Shown piece by piece: positions 1 through 14,595 of a stretch of 64,000 nt of DNA (its first letter is position 1; every line of letters starts with the position of its first letter). The notes beneath the pieces were generated by a model that made no database searches, was not told the origin of the DNA, and saw nothing but the letters and a program-made list of their open reading frames with translations. Source of the stretch: Pseudomonadota bacterium (GTDB lineage Bacteria > Pseudomonadota > Alphaproteobacteria > Azospirillales > Azospirillaceae); the NCBI GenBank assembly GCA_023423695.1, contig JAFAFA010000110.1, positions 7,743 to 71,742 on the forward strand, read 5' to 3'. Both the position numbers and the translations under genes were made by a program.

Positions 1-1497
<1,497 letters not shown>

Positions 1498-1546
1498 GGC
1501 CGGTTCTTCCCGCCACCTCCGTCCTCTCCAGCAGGAGCCGCCGCCA

Positions 1547-4405
<2,859 letters not shown>

Positions 4406-4412
4406 GGGGACT

Positions 4413-4526
4413 GATACCCCCACCTAACCTCCCCCGCTGGGCGGGGGAGGGACTGCCGCTGAACGCCGACAAAGCTCCTGTCCCCCTCCCCCGCCCAGCG
4501 GGGGAGGGTCGGGGTGGGGGCAATAC
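4413..4526. repeat. GC-rich imperfect inverted repeat (palindromic element 1)
   Basis: Two arms of about 40 bp, 4413-4452 and 4481-4526, are near reverse complements; each also contains an inner palindrome built from CTCCCCCGC and GCGGGGGAG. The element fills most of the gap between dld and lutA. Three related elements occur in this window (11612, 20267, 23484). The transcript could fold into a large hairpin and act as an attenuator or mRNA stabiliser inside the lactate operon; that role is inference. Confidence 0.75.
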
Positions 4527-4547
4527 CAAGACGGTGAGGAAACGCCC

Positions 4548-5300
4548 ATGGACCACCAGCCCCCCAAACCCGCCCGCGTCTATTACTTCGGCACCTGCCT
4601 CGTCGACCTGTTCTTCCCCGACGCCGGCATGGCGGGGATCGAGCTGCTGCAGTCCCAGGGCCTGACCGTCGTCTTTCCGCAGGGGCAGAGCTGCTGCGGC
4701 CAGCCCGCCTACAATTCCGGTTACCGTGCCGATGCCCTGAAGGTGGCCCGCGCCCAGTTGGACCTGTTCCCCGGCGACGATCCCATCGTCGTGCCGTCGG
4801 GCTCCTGCGCCGGCATGATGAAGAAGCACTGGCCTGACCTGTTCCGCGGCGAGCCGGACGAAGCCAGGGCGGTGCAGGTGGCGGGCCGCGTCTGGGAACT
4901 GACGCAGTTTCTGGTCCATGTGCTGGACGTTCGCCTCACCGACAAGGGCGAGCCGCTGCGCGTCACCTGGCACGCCTCCTGCCATGCCCAGCGCGAGATG
5001 GGCGTGGTCGAGGAACCCAAGGCACTGCTGCGCCAGCTCGCCAATGTCGAACTGGTGGAGCTGAAGCGGGAAAAGGAATGCTGCGGCTTCGGCGGCACCT
5101 TCGCCGTCCGCCATCCCGAGATCTCAGCCGCGATGGTCGGCGACAAGGTGGCGGACATCGAGGGCACCGGCGCCGCCCGCGTGGTGTCGGGCGACTGCGG
5201 CTGCCTGCTGAACATCGGCGGCGCGCTGGAGGCCGGAGCCAAGGCTGCGCGCGGCCAGCACATCGCCCAGTTCCTGAAGGAGCGCATCCATGGACGGTAA
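4548..5300 (+). CDS. lutA: L-lactate dehydrogenase complex Fe-S subunit LutA/LldE
   Basis: A 250-aa cysteine-rich oxidoreductase subunit of the three-protein LutABC (LldEFG) L-lactate dehydrogenase. It carries two CCG domains: CCGQPAYNSGY near residue 48 and CCGFGGTFAVRHPE near 181, each with an upstream Cys-containing half (SGSCAGMM, WHASCHAQ). This layout is diagnostic of LutA/YkgE. A TGAGGA ribosome-binding site stands just upstream of the ATG. It overlaps lutB by 11 bp, so the two are translationally coupled. The palindromic repeat between dld and this gene may set differential expression within the operon. Confidence 0.94.
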   Translation: MDHQPPKPARVYYFGTCLVDLFFPDAGMAGIELLQSQGLTVVFPQGQSCCGQPAYNSGYRADALKVARAQLDLFPGDDPIVVPSGSCAGMMKKHWPDLFRGEPDEARAVQVAGRVWELTQFLVHVLDVRLTDKGEPLRVTWHASCHAQREMGVVEEPKALLRQLANVELVELKREKECCGFGGTFAVRHPEISAAMVGDKVADIEGTGAARVVSGDCGCLLNIGGALEAGAKAARGQHIAQFLKERIHGR

Positions 5301-6714
5301 CACACCGGATTTCGCCGCCGCGTCGCGCACGGCGCTGGCCGACCCGCAGCTGCGCGGCAATTTCCGCCGCGCCATGGACGGGTTGATGAGCAAGCGCGCC
5401 GCCCAGTTCGCCGACGCGGGCGAATGGAACGGCGTGCGGGCGCTCGCCGCCTCGGTCCGGCTGCGCGCCCTGTCGAAGCTGCCGGAACTGCTGGAGAAGC
5501 TGGAGGAGAACTGCACCCGCAACGGCATCACCGTCCATTGGGCCGCCACGACGGAGGAGGCCAACGGCATCGCGCTGGACATCCTGCACCGGGTCGACGC
5601 CCGGCTGGTGGTCAAGGGCAAGTCGATGGTGACGGAGGAGATGCACCTGAACGCCGTTCTGGAAAAGAATGGCATCGAGGTGCTGGAAAGCGACCTCGGC
5701 GAATACATCGTGCAGCTGGACGGCACCATGCCGTCGCACATCATCATGCCGGCGATCCACCTGAACACGAAGCAGATCGCCCATCTGTTCAAGCGCAAGA
5801 TCAAGGATGCCGAGAGCCGCGAGGACGCCGCCTATCTGACCGACCTCGCCCGCCGGGTGCTGCGCGCCAAGTTCCAGGCCGCCGACGTCGGCATGTCCGG
5901 CGTCAACGCCGCGGTGGCGGAGACCGGCACCCTCTGCCTGATCGAGAATGAGGGCAACGGGCGCATGTGCACCACGGTGCCCCCCGTCCACATCGCCTTC
6001 ATGGGGCTGGAGAAGGTGGTGGAAAAGCTGGAGGACGTGCCTCCGGTGATCAGCCTGCTGCCGCGCTCCGCCACCGGCCAGCCGATCACCACCTATGTCA
6101 ACATGATCTCCGGCCCCCGCAAGGACGGCGAGAAGGACGGCCCACGCGAGGTGCATCTCATCATCCTCGACAACGGCCGCTCCGGCATCTACGCCGACCC
6201 GGAGCTGCGCGACACCCTGCGCTGCATCCGCTGCGGCGCCTGCATGAACCATTGCCCGGTCTACACCAAGGTCGGCGGCCATGCCTACGAGGCGCCCTAT
6301 CCCGGCCCCATCGGCAAGATCCTGGTGCCGCAGATCGAGGGGTTGGCCAAGCGCGGTGCCATGCCCCACGCCTGCACCATGTGCAACGCCTGTGTCGAGA
6401 TCTGCCCGGTGAAGATCCCCATCGTCGAGATCATGGGCCGGCTGCGGGTCGAGGCGGTGAAGCCCGGCGGTGCGGTGAAGGACGGCGGCGCCAAGGCCAG
6501 CCGGGCGGAGTCGATGGTGTGGAGCGGCTGGGCGGCAATGAACGCCTCCCCCACCGCCTACCGGCTCGCCACGGCGGCGATGAGCAGGCTCGGCAACGCC
6601 GCACCATCCTCGCTGCCGCTGCTCAAGGAGTGGACGAACGTCCGCACCAAGCCGCGCTTCGCCGGCCGCACCCTGCACGACCTCGCCCGCGCCAAGGGGG
6701 TTCCCGATGTCTGA
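5290..6714 (+). CDS. lutB: L-lactate dehydrogenase complex Fe-S subunit LutB/LldF
   Basis: A 474-aa subunit of the LutABC complex with an N-terminal LUD (DUF162-like) domain and two ferredoxin-type 4Fe-4S motifs, CIRCGACMNHCPVY near residue 311 and CTMCNACVEICPVK near 361. AETGTLCLIENEGNGR near 218 is the LUD signature. Its ribosome-binding site AAGGAG lies within the end of lutA, seven bases before the ATG. The last codons overlap the start of lutC by 8 bp. In the known complex this subunit carries electrons from lactate oxidation toward the membrane. Confidence 0.95.
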   Translation: MDGNTPDFAAASRTALADPQLRGNFRRAMDGLMSKRAAQFADAGEWNGVRALAASVRLRALSKLPELLEKLEENCTRNGITVHWAATTEEANGIALDILHRVDARLVVKGKSMVTEEMHLNAVLEKNGIEVLESDLGEYIVQLDGTMPSHIIMPAIHLNTKQIAHLFKRKIKDAESREDAAYLTDLARRVLRAKFQAADVGMSGVNAAVAETGTLCLIENEGNGRMCTTVPPVHIAFMGLEKVVEKLEDVPPVISLLPRSATGQPITTYVNMISGPRKDGEKDGPREVHLIILDNGRSGIYADPELRDTLRCIRCGACMNHCPVYTKVGGHAYEAPYPGPIGKILVPQIEGLAKRGAMPHACTMCNACVEICPVKIPIVEIMGRLRVEAVKPGGAVKDGGAKASRAESMVWSGWAAMNASPTAYRLATAAMSRLGNAAPSSLPLLKEWTNVRTKPRFAGRTLHDLARAKGVPDV

Positions 6715-7369
6715 CGCCCGCACCTCCATCCTGACGAAGCTGCGCGCCACCCGCGACGCCCACCCGCTGACCCCGCCCGCGTCTGATTTCGCGCCGATCG
6801 AGGCGAAGCAGTGGGCGGATGAGGAGCGCCTGCCCCGCATCCGCCGCCTGATGGAAGCGGTGCATACCGAGTTTCTCGACGCGACGGAGGCGAACTGGCC
6901 GGCGGTGCTACGGGAGTTCCTGACGCGGGAGGGCGTCGGGTTGTTGATGTACGCGCCGGGGACCGAAGCGGGAGAGCGGCTGGTCGAGGGGTGGAACACA
7001 GCCTCCACCACCCTCATCCCCTACGACCGTCCCCTCGAAGACCTGAAGCCCCAGCTGTTCGAGTCCATCGAGGCCGGCCTGACCACCACCCGCGGCGCCA
7101 TCGCCGAGACCGGCAGCCTGATCCTGTGGCCGACGGCGGATGAGCCGCGCACCCTTTCGCTCGTCCCGCACATCCACATCGCGCTGCTGCGCACCGACGC
7201 CCTCTACGACACCTTCCTGCAGGCGATGCGCGAGCAGGGATGGGCGCAGGCGATGCCGACCAACGTGCTGCTGGTGTCCGGTCCCAGCAAGACCGCCGAC
7301 ATCGAACAGACGCTGGCCTACGGCGTCCACGGCCCGAAGCGGCTGGTCGTCCTGGTCGTCCATCCGTGA
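6707..7369 (+). CDS. lutC: L-lactate dehydrogenase complex subunit LutC/LldG
   Basis: A 220-aa LUD-domain protein, the third member of the LutABC set. IAETGSLILWPTADEPRTLS near residue 129 and GPSKTADIEQTLAYGVHGP near 191 are the family hallmarks. The start overlaps the lutB stop by 8 bp. LutC lacks Fe-S cysteine motifs, as expected. With lldP, dld, lutA and lutB it completes a two-enantiomer lactate utilisation operon. No operon-specific regulator (LutR/LldR) is visible in this window; one could lie upstream of position 1. Confidence 0.93.
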   Translation: MSDARTSILTKLRATRDAHPLTPPASDFAPIEAKQWADEERLPRIRRLMEAVHTEFLDATEANWPAVLREFLTREGVGLLMYAPGTEAGERLVEGWNTASTTLIPYDRPLEDLKPQLFESIEAGLTTTRGAIAETGSLILWPTADEPRTLSLVPHIHIALLRTDALYDTFLQAMREQGWAQAMPTNVLLVSGPSKTADIEQTLAYGVHGPKRLVVLVVHP

Positions 7370-7569
7370 CGGCCCGTCCGACCGCGGAGCCGGCGACCCG
7401 GCTCTACGAGGCGATCCTGCATCTCAGGCGCCTCGGCCACCGGGTGGAGAAATGCGAAGGGCGGCGCGGGCGACATCGGCTGGATGGGGCCGAGATCACC
7501 GACGCCGCCCTTCTCGAGCTGGCGATGACCCGCGTCCGTCGTGCGGCGCGGGTCCCTCTATCCCATTAG
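7366..7569 (+). CDS. small hypothetical protein, 67 aa, coupled to lutC
   Basis: The GTG start overlaps the lutC TGA stop in a GTGA arrangement, the coupling used elsewhere in this window. The product is short, basic and arginine-rich ([21 protein letters not shown]) with no membrane segment and a single Cys. No family was recognised. Its TAG stop shares two bases with the dadA stop on the other strand, so the two genes converge with zero spacing. It may be a real lactate-operon appendage or a chance open frame after lutC. Confidence 0.45.
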   Translation: MTARPTAEPATRLYEAILHLRRLGHRVEKCEGRRGRHRLDGAEITDAALLELAMTRVRRAARVPLSH

Positions 7570-8867
7570 GCCGGACGCACCGCCGCCGGGCGCGACACCG
7601 CCACCGACGGCTTGCGGCCGTAACGCTCGACGCTGAGGCCTTCCATGTCGATCTCGGTCTGACGGCCGCTGACCACATCGGCCAGCACACGGGCGGAGCC
7701 GGCGGACATCGTCCAGCCCAGCGTGCCGTGGCCGGTGTTCAGGTACAGGTTGCGGATGTGGGTCGGCCCCAGGATCGGCGTGCCGTCCGGGGTGTTCGGG
7801 CGCAGGCCGGTCCAGAACTCCGCCTTCGACAGATCGCCGCCCTTCGGGAACAGGTCGCTAACCACATGATCCAGCGGCCCGCGGCGCTTCTCGCGCAGGG
7901 TCAGGTCGAAACCGGACAGCTCGGCCGTGCCGCCGACACGGATGCGGTCGCCGAGCCGGGTGACGGCGATCTTGTGCGTCTCGTCCATCACCGTCGATTC
8001 CGGCGCATGGGCGGCGTCGGTGATCGGCAGGGTCAGCGAATAGCCCTTCACCGGATAGACCGGCAGGTCGATGCCCAACGGCTTCACCAGCTTGGGCGAA
8101 TAGCTGCCCATGGCGACGATGTAGCTGTCGGCGGTCAGCGTGCCCTGGTCGGTCAGCACACCGGTGATCTTGCGGCCGTCGCTCTCCAGCCCGCGGATAG
8201 ACACGCCGTAGCGGAACTCGACCCCGCGCTTGGCGGCGTAGTCGGCGAGCTTGTTGGTGAACTGGAAGCAGTCGCCGGTCTCGTCGCCCGGCAGGTGCAG
8301 CGCGCCGACCAGCTTGTCCTTCACATGGGCCAGCGCCGGCTCCACCGAGGTCAGGCCGTCGCGGTCGAACAGGCTGAAGGGGACGCCATACTGCTTCAGC
8401 ACCGCCATGTCGTAGCCGGCGGCGTCCATCTGCTTCTGGGTGCGGAAGACCTGCAGCGTGCCCTGGGTGCGCTCGTCATAGGTGATGCCGGTCTCGGCGC
8501 GCAGAGCCTTCAGGCAGTCGCGGCTGTATTCGGCGACGCGGACCATCCGGCTCTTGTTCAGCTGGTAGCTCGCCTCGTTGGCATTGGCCAGCAGCTTCAG
8601 GCACCAGGACCACATGGCCGGGTCCAGCTTCGGCCGGATCACCAGTGGCGAATGCTTCATCGTCATCCACTTGACGGCCTTCAGCATCAGCCCCGGCGCC
8701 GCCCAGGGAGCGGAATAGCCCGGCGACACCTCGCCCGCATTGGCGTAGCTGGTCTCCAGCGCCGGGCCGGCCTGACGGTCCAGCACGGTCACCTCATGCC
8801 CGGCACGCGCCAGATAATAGGCGGTGGTGACACCGATGACGCCGCTGCCCAGAACGATCACGCGCAT
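7566..8867 (-). CDS. dadA: D-amino acid dehydrogenase small subunit
   Basis: A 433-aa FAD-dependent membrane-associated dehydrogenase that deaminates D-amino acids, classically D-alanine, to 2-oxo acids and feeds electrons to the respiratory chain. The N-terminal dinucleotide-binding motif ([20 protein letters not shown], residues 3-22) and the C-terminal [20 protein letters not shown] are classical for DadA. The ATG at 8867 was chosen because the FAD motif starts immediately after it and a GGGAG lies 9 bases upstream. A sigma-54 type promoter and two TyrR-box-like sites lie upstream, facing the divergent regulator. The product of alr (53228) could supply D-alanine, but the genes are not adjacent. 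Confidence 0.93.
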   Translation of the reverse strand: MRVIVLGSGVIGVTTAYYLARAGHEVTVLDRQAGPALETSYANAGEVSPGYSAPWAAPGLMLKAVKWMTMKHSPLVIRPKLDPAMWSWCLKLLANANEASYQLNKSRMVRVAEYSRDCLKALRAETGITYDERTQGTLQVFRTQKQMDAAGYDMAVLKQYGVPFSLFDRDGLTSVEPALAHVKDKLVGALHLPGDETGDCFQFTNKLADYAAKRGVEFRYGVSIRGLESDGRKITGVLTDQGTLTADSYIVAMGSYSPKLVKPLGIDLPVYPVKGYSLTLPITDAAHAPESTVMDETHKIAVTRLGDRIRVGGTAELSGFDLTLREKRRGPLDHVVSDLFPKGGDLSKAEFWTGLRPNTPDGTPILGPTHIRNLYLNTGHGTLGWTMSAGSARVLADVVSGRQTEIDMEGLSVERYGRKPSVAVSRPAAVRPA

Positions 8868-8915
8868 GAGACTGGCTCCCAAGGGGTGGATGACTTCGCT
8901 TGTGGTGATTGGTTC

Positions 8916-8930
8916 GCAAACAATGTGCCA
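8916..8930 (-). promoter_or_regulatory. sigma-54 (RpoN) promoter for dadA
   Basis: Read on the minus strand the sequence is TGGCACATTGTTTGC. The -24 GG and -12 GC are separated by exactly 10 bases, matching the consensus TGGCAC-N5-TTGC. Transcription would start near 8904, giving a leader of about 37 nt before the dadA ATG at 8867. The divergent gene encodes an AAA+ activator with a GSFTGA loop, the part that contacts sigma-54. Confidence 0.8.
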
Positions 8931-8983
8931 GAGGCGGAAATGGCGGATTTGCTGCGATGCGCGGGGAGTGGCGCGGAGTGGGG

Positions 8984-9001
8984 TGTATGCACATGTTTAC
9001 A
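8984..9001. promoter_or_regulatory. TyrR-box-like operator, dadA-proximal
   Basis: TGTATG-N6-TTTACA compared with the known TyrR/PhhR box TGTAAA-N6-TTTACA: 10 of 12 conserved bases match. It lies about 54 bp upstream of the -24 element of the dadA promoter, suitable for an enhancer-type site. Confidence 0.6.
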
Positions 9002-9052
9002 GAGGGATGGATTTGAGGGGAATGAGTGTTGAAGAGCAAGGAGTTGGAATGG

Positions 9053-9070
9053 TGTAAAGATTTTGATACA
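9053..9070. promoter_or_regulatory. TyrR-box-like operator, distal
   Basis: TGTAAA-N6-GATACA: 10 of 12 conserved bases of the TyrR box match, with a perfect left half. Its centre is 69 bp from the centre of the other site, about 6.5 helical turns. It also lies 75 bp upstream of the regulator start, so autoregulation is possible. Confidence 0.55.
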
Positions 9071-9144
9071 GCGTATCGTATTATGTACAGTGGTTGCGGA
9101 TGCCCCCTCCCGCCCCCAAAAGCCACCCCCCAACAGCCACCCCC

Positions 9145-10674
<1,530 letters not shown>

Positions 10675-10695
10675 CGCGGCCGATCGGCGACCGGA

Positions 10696-11493
10696 TCAGT
10701 GACCGGATGGCTTGGCCGGAGCGGCGGGCTTTTCGCCAGCGTGCTTTTCAGGGGCGTGCTTTTCGGTAGGCTTCTCGCCCGCCTTTTCAGCGGCCGGCGC
10801 GTCCAGCCCTGGCGGCGGGCCACCAAAGGTGATGGTCACTTCGGTCACCGGTCCGGGATCCGGCTGGCTATGGTGGAAGCTCACCACCGCACCCGGCAGC
10901 AGCACAGGCGCGGACGGCTCGATGGTCCAGCTCTGCAGCGGCTTGTGCTCGGCACCGAAGGTGATGGCGCGCAACGGCGGCAACGCGCGCTCGACGTCGG
11001 TGGTGTTGGCGATCTCACCGTCCAGCAGCAGGACGGTCTTCCCGCCCTCCAGCTTCTGTTCGGAGCGAATGCTGCGCAGTTCCAGCCCAAAGCCCGGCGG
11101 CTCGGCCGGCATCCCGATGGTCTCGTAGAAGAGGGCTGCGGGCGGCCAGCCGCGGACAATGGCATCGCGGCCGAAATAGCCGCCGGCCACGGTCCCGGCG
11201 ACGAGCACCGCCAGCAGTGCAAAGCCGATCACCGTACTGCGCGCCGGCTTGGCGCGCGGAGCCTTCGGCAGCTTGGGCTTGCTCTTTCCGGCCGCCTTCG
11301 CCGCGGCCTTTGCCGGATTTGCCGGCCGTATTTCCGTCGGCGCGTCGGCGACCACCGGTTCGGGGTCTGCCCGCTCCGGCATCTGCCACCATGTGTGGCC
11401 GCAGCGGGCACAACGCACCTTGCGGCCGTCAGTGCCGAGCGATTCGTCGGACAGGGTATAGCGCGTTGAACAGGTCGGACAGGAAACGATCAT
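10696..11493 (-). CDS. zinc-ribbon (MJ0042/DUF3426-type) membrane protein
   Basis: A 265-aa protein. The N-terminus is a zinc ribbon, CPTCSTRYTLS then VRCARCGHTWW. An Ala/Pro/Lys-rich linker, a single membrane helix (VIGFALLAVLVAGTVAGGYFG, about 100-120) and a DUF3426-like C-terminal domain (LDGEIANTTDVERALPPLRA) follow. A low-complexity tail (EKPTEKHAPEKHAGEKP) ends the protein. Such proteins are common in proteobacteria; the function is not established. The gene converges with the TyrR-like regulator with 21 bp between stops, and lies downstream of etfQO on the same strand, separated by a palindromic repeat. Confidence 0.8.
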   Translation of the reverse strand: MIVSCPTCSTRYTLSDESLGTDGRKVRCARCGHTWWQMPERADPEPVVADAPTEIRPANPAKAAAKAAGKSKPKLPKAPRAKPARSTVIGFALLAVLVAGTVAGGYFGRDAIVRGWPPAALFYETIGMPAEPPGFGLELRSIRSEQKLEGGKTVLLLDGEIANTTDVERALPPLRAITFGAEHKPLQSWTIEPSAPVLLPGAVVSFHHSQPDPGPVTEVTITFGGPPPGLDAPAAEKAGEKPTEKHAPEKHAGEKPAAPAKPSGH

Positions 11494-11611
11494 CGCGCCG
11501 TCGCAGAGAGGTTACCGCTTGCGTTATAGATAGGAGTGGCCGGCGGCGCAACCGACACCCGACGGGCGGCACCGTTCATCCTTTTGCATGCGTCGACGTG
11601 CGCGTGCGCTT

Positions 11612-11683
11612 TGCCCCCTCCCCAACCCTCCCCCGCCCTCGGCCGGCCAGAGGCCGGTCCGATCGCGGGGGAGGGAGGGGGCA
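11612..11683. repeat. GC-rich palindromic element 2
   Basis: The left arm TGCCCCCTCCCC-AACCC-TCCCCCGC is mirrored by GCGGGGGAGGGAGGGGGCA, with GGCCGGCC-rich sequence between. It lies 8 bp after the etfQO stop (reading the minus strand) and may act as its transcription terminator or 3' stabiliser. It belongs to the same family as the elements at 4413, 20267 and 23484. Confidence 0.7.
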
Positions 11684-11690
11684 GCCCCTT

Positions 11691-13340
11691 TTACATCCCG
11701 CCCGGATAGTTCGGCCCCCCGCCGCCTTCCGGCACGACCCAGTTGATGTTCTGGGTGGGGTCCTTGATGTCGCAGGTCTTGCAGTGGACGCAGTTCTGCG
11801 CGTTGATCTGCAGGCGCGGATCGCTGCCGTCGTCGTTGCGGACGATCTCATACACGCCGGCCGGGCAGTAGCGCTGCTCCGGCGCGTCGTAGAGCGCCAG
11901 ATTGACGCTGATCGGAACCGACTTGTCCTTCAGCGTCAGGTGCGGCGGCTGGTCTTCCTCATGGTTGGTGTTGGAGAGGTAGACCGACGACAGGCGGTCG
12001 AAGCTGACCTTGCCGTCCGGCTTGGGGTAGGCGATCTTCGGCGCCTCGCTGGCCTTCACCAGCGTGGTGTGGTCGGCATGGTGCTTCAGCGTCCAGGGCG
12101 ACTTGCCCTTCAGCGCCGTCTCGTAGGCGGCGTTCGCCAGACCGGCCCACAGGCCCTTCTGGAAGCCCGGCCGGATGTTGCGGACCGCGTGCAGCTCCGG
12201 CCAGACCCAGGACTGCTTCAGCCGCTCCGGATAGGCAATCACCTCCGGACCATTGTCGCTGCCGCCGGTCAGGTGGTCGAACACCGCCTCGGCCGCGACC
12301 ATGCCCGACTTCATGGCGGTGTGGTTGCCCTTGATCTTCGGCACGTTCAGGAAGCCGGCGCCGTCCCCGACGATCAGGCCACCGGGGAAGGTCAGCTTCG
12401 GGATCGACTGGAAGCCGCCTTCCGACAAGGCGCGGGCGCCATAGGCCAGACGACGGCCGCCCTCGAAGGTCGGGCGGATCGCAGGGTGGGTCTTGTAGCG
12501 CTGGAACTCCTCGAACGGGCTCATGTGCGGGTTCCAGTAGTCGAGGCCGACGACGAAGCCGACCGACACCAGGTTCCCTTCCATGTGATACAGCCACGAC
12601 CCGCCATAGGTCTTGGGGTCCATCGGCCAGCCGATGGTGTGGACGATCAGGCCCGGCTTCGACTGGGACGGATCGACCTCCCACAGTTCCTTGATGCCGA
12701 TGCCGTAGGTCTGCGGCTGGCAGTCGCGGCGCAGGTCGAAGCGCTCGAACAGGGTCTTGGTCAGCGAACCGCGGCAGCCCTCGGCAAAGATGGTCTGCTT
12801 GGCGTGCAGTTCCATGCCGGGGGTGTAGTTGCCGGTCTTCTCGCCGTCCTTGCCGATGCCCATGTCGCCGGTGGCGACGCCCTTCACCGCGCCGCTGTCG
12901 TCATACAGCACCTCGGCGGCGGCGAAGCCGGGGTAGATCTCCACCCCCAGCTCCTCGGCCTGGGTCGCCATCCAGCGGGCGAGATTGCCCAGGCTGATGA
13001 TGTAGTTGCCGTGGTTGTTCATCTGCGGCGGGGCGAAGGGCGACTTGTAGGCCTTCGTTTCCGTCAGGAAGAGGAAATGGTCCTCGCGCGCCTGGGTGGT
13101 CAGCGGCGCGCCCTTGTCCTTCCAGTCGGGGATCAGTTCGTCCAGCGCATGCGGTTCGAAGACGGCGCCGGACAGCAGGTGGGCGCCGACTTCCGACCCC
13201 TTCTCGATCACGCAGACGCTGAGTTCCTGCCCGGTCTCGACCGCGCGCTGCCGCAGGCGGATCGCCGCACTCAGACCCGACGGGCCGGCGCCGACGATCA
13301 GAACATCGTATTCCATGACCTCGCGCGGTTCGCGTTCCAT
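11691..13340 (-). CDS. etfQO: electron transfer flavoprotein-ubiquinone oxidoreductase
   Basis: A 549-aa membrane-associated flavoprotein that takes electrons from ETF (from acyl-CoA and other dehydrogenases) and reduces ubiquinone. The FAD motif [18 protein letters not shown] is near residue 12; [23 protein letters not shown] sequence lies mid-protein, and the C-terminal ferredoxin-like domain has the 4Fe-4S ligands CPAGVYE and [13 protein letters not shown] near 500-530. The ATG at 13340 has GGGGAG seven bases upstream; in-frame GTG codons before it were rejected. Its electron donor partner begins at the right edge of the window (etfB, 63766). Confidence 0.95.
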   Translation of the reverse strand: MEREPREVMEYDVLIVGAGPSGLSAAIRLRQRAVETGQELSVCVIEKGSEVGAHLLSGAVFEPHALDELIPDWKDKGAPLTTQAREDHFLFLTETKAYKSPFAPPQMNNHGNYIISLGNLARWMATQAEELGVEIYPGFAAAEVLYDDSGAVKGVATGDMGIGKDGEKTGNYTPGMELHAKQTIFAEGCRGSLTKTLFERFDLRRDCQPQTYGIGIKELWEVDPSQSKPGLIVHTIGWPMDPKTYGGSWLYHMEGNLVSVGFVVGLDYWNPHMSPFEEFQRYKTHPAIRPTFEGGRRLAYGARALSEGGFQSIPKLTFPGGLIVGDGAGFLNVPKIKGNHTAMKSGMVAAEAVFDHLTGGSDNGPEVIAYPERLKQSWVWPELHAVRNIRPGFQKGLWAGLANAAYETALKGKSPWTLKHHADHTTLVKASEAPKIAYPKPDGKVSFDRLSSVYLSNTNHEEDQPPHLTLKDKSVPISVNLALYDAPEQRYCPAGVYEIVRNDDGSDPRLQINAQNCVHCKTCDIKDPTQNINWVVPEGGGGPNYPGGM

Positions 13341-13491
13341 CACCACACTCCCCCACCGTCTTGTTTTGGTACTGTTTCCCTCGGGACGCCCTATGGTGTT
13401 TTGCGGGCGCGTGCTTGTAGCACGGTTTGCACCGCACCCAAATTGGGTATCTGGACATGTAAGACCACACGATCTGTGGTAAGGTCAAACG

Positions 13492-14373
13492 ATGATTGAC
13501 GTATGCGACATCCTCGACGCGCTGCGCTGGCATGCCGATATCGGCTGCGACGAGGCCATCGGCGACGAGCCGATCGACTGGGCCGCCTTCTCCGCCCGGC
13601 CGGCGGCGCGCGCCATTCCCGCAGGCGCCGGTGCGGCACCCGGAGCAGGGATGGGTGCCGGAACGGCGCGCGGTCCGGCGCCGACTCGGGCACCCGCTTC
13701 CGCCTCTCCGCGCCCTGCCGCCCTCTTCCCCTCGCCCGACCAGCCGCTGGGCGCCAGCGAGGCCGGCATCCAGGCCCGCGCCCGCGCGCACGAGGCGCAG
13801 ACCCTGGAGGCGCTGGAAGCGGCGCTGCGCAGCTTCGACGGCTGTCCGCTGAAGGCCACCGCGATGAACACCGTCTTCGCCGACGGCAATCCGGAAGCTC
13901 CGGTCATGCTGATCGGCGAGGCGCCGGGCGAAGACGAGGACCGGCAGGGCAAGCCCTTCGTCGGGGTCAGCGGCAAGCTGCTGGACCGCATGCTGGCGCA
14001 GATCGGTCTGGACCGCGGCAAGGTCTACATCACCAACATCCTGCCCTGGCGCCCGCCCGGCAACCGCAGCCCGACCCAGGCCGAGATCGCCGCCTGCCTG
14101 CCCTTCCTGGAACGGCATGTGGAGTTGGTGAGGCCGAAGCTGCTGGTGGCGCTGGGCGGCGTGTCGGCCAAGACCCTGCTGAACCGAGCGGAGGGAATCA
14201 CCCGCCTGCGCGGGCAATGGCGGTCCTATGAGGGAACAGGCGCGCCGGTGCCGCTGATGCCCATGCTCCATCCGGCGTACCTCCTGCGCAACCCTATCGC
14301 AAAGCGCGAAGCGTGGCGGGATATGCTTGCGCTGCGGCAAAAGATCGACGAAGACGGCATCAAGTATTCGTAA
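13492..14373 (+). CDS. uracil-DNA glycosylase, family 4 type
   Basis: A 293-aa base-excision repair enzyme removing uracil from DNA. The first ~100 residues are a variable Ala/Pro-rich extension. The catalytic domain has motif [18 protein letters not shown] near 141 and motif [10 protein letters not shown] near 259. The sequence [16 protein letters not shown] is characteristic of alphaproteobacterial homologues. Only four cysteines are visible, two in the N-terminal extension, so the family-4 iron-sulfur site may be incomplete or rearranged. The gene diverges from etfQO across 151 bp. Confidence 0.88.
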   Translation: MIDVCDILDALRWHADIGCDEAIGDEPIDWAAFSARPAARAIPAGAGAAPGAGMGAGTARGPAPTRAPASASPRPAALFPSPDQPLGASEAGIQARARAHEAQTLEALEAALRSFDGCPLKATAMNTVFADGNPEAPVMLIGEAPGEDEDRQGKPFVGVSGKLLDRMLAQIGLDRGKVYITNILPWRPPGNRSPTQAEIAACLPFLERHVELVRPKLLVALGGVSAKTLLNRAEGITRLRGQWRSYEGTGAPVPLMPMLHPAYLLRNPIAKREAWRDMLALRQKIDEDGIKYS

Positions 14374-14595
14374 GCAAAAAATCGACACCGGAGCTTCGCC
14401 CAAATCGTTTGTATGACTATACTGACCGCATGACACAAATGTAATGCCGCCATGCCGAAAGGCACCTTCCCAACGGGCTAAGGCCATTTTTCCACCCTGC
14501 TTAACCCGTTGTAGAGACTGGCGAATACCGGCGATGACACATTCGGCGCGAATCCGTTGCTTGCGGTCGGCGAGCGCCTGCGCTATTTCGGAACA

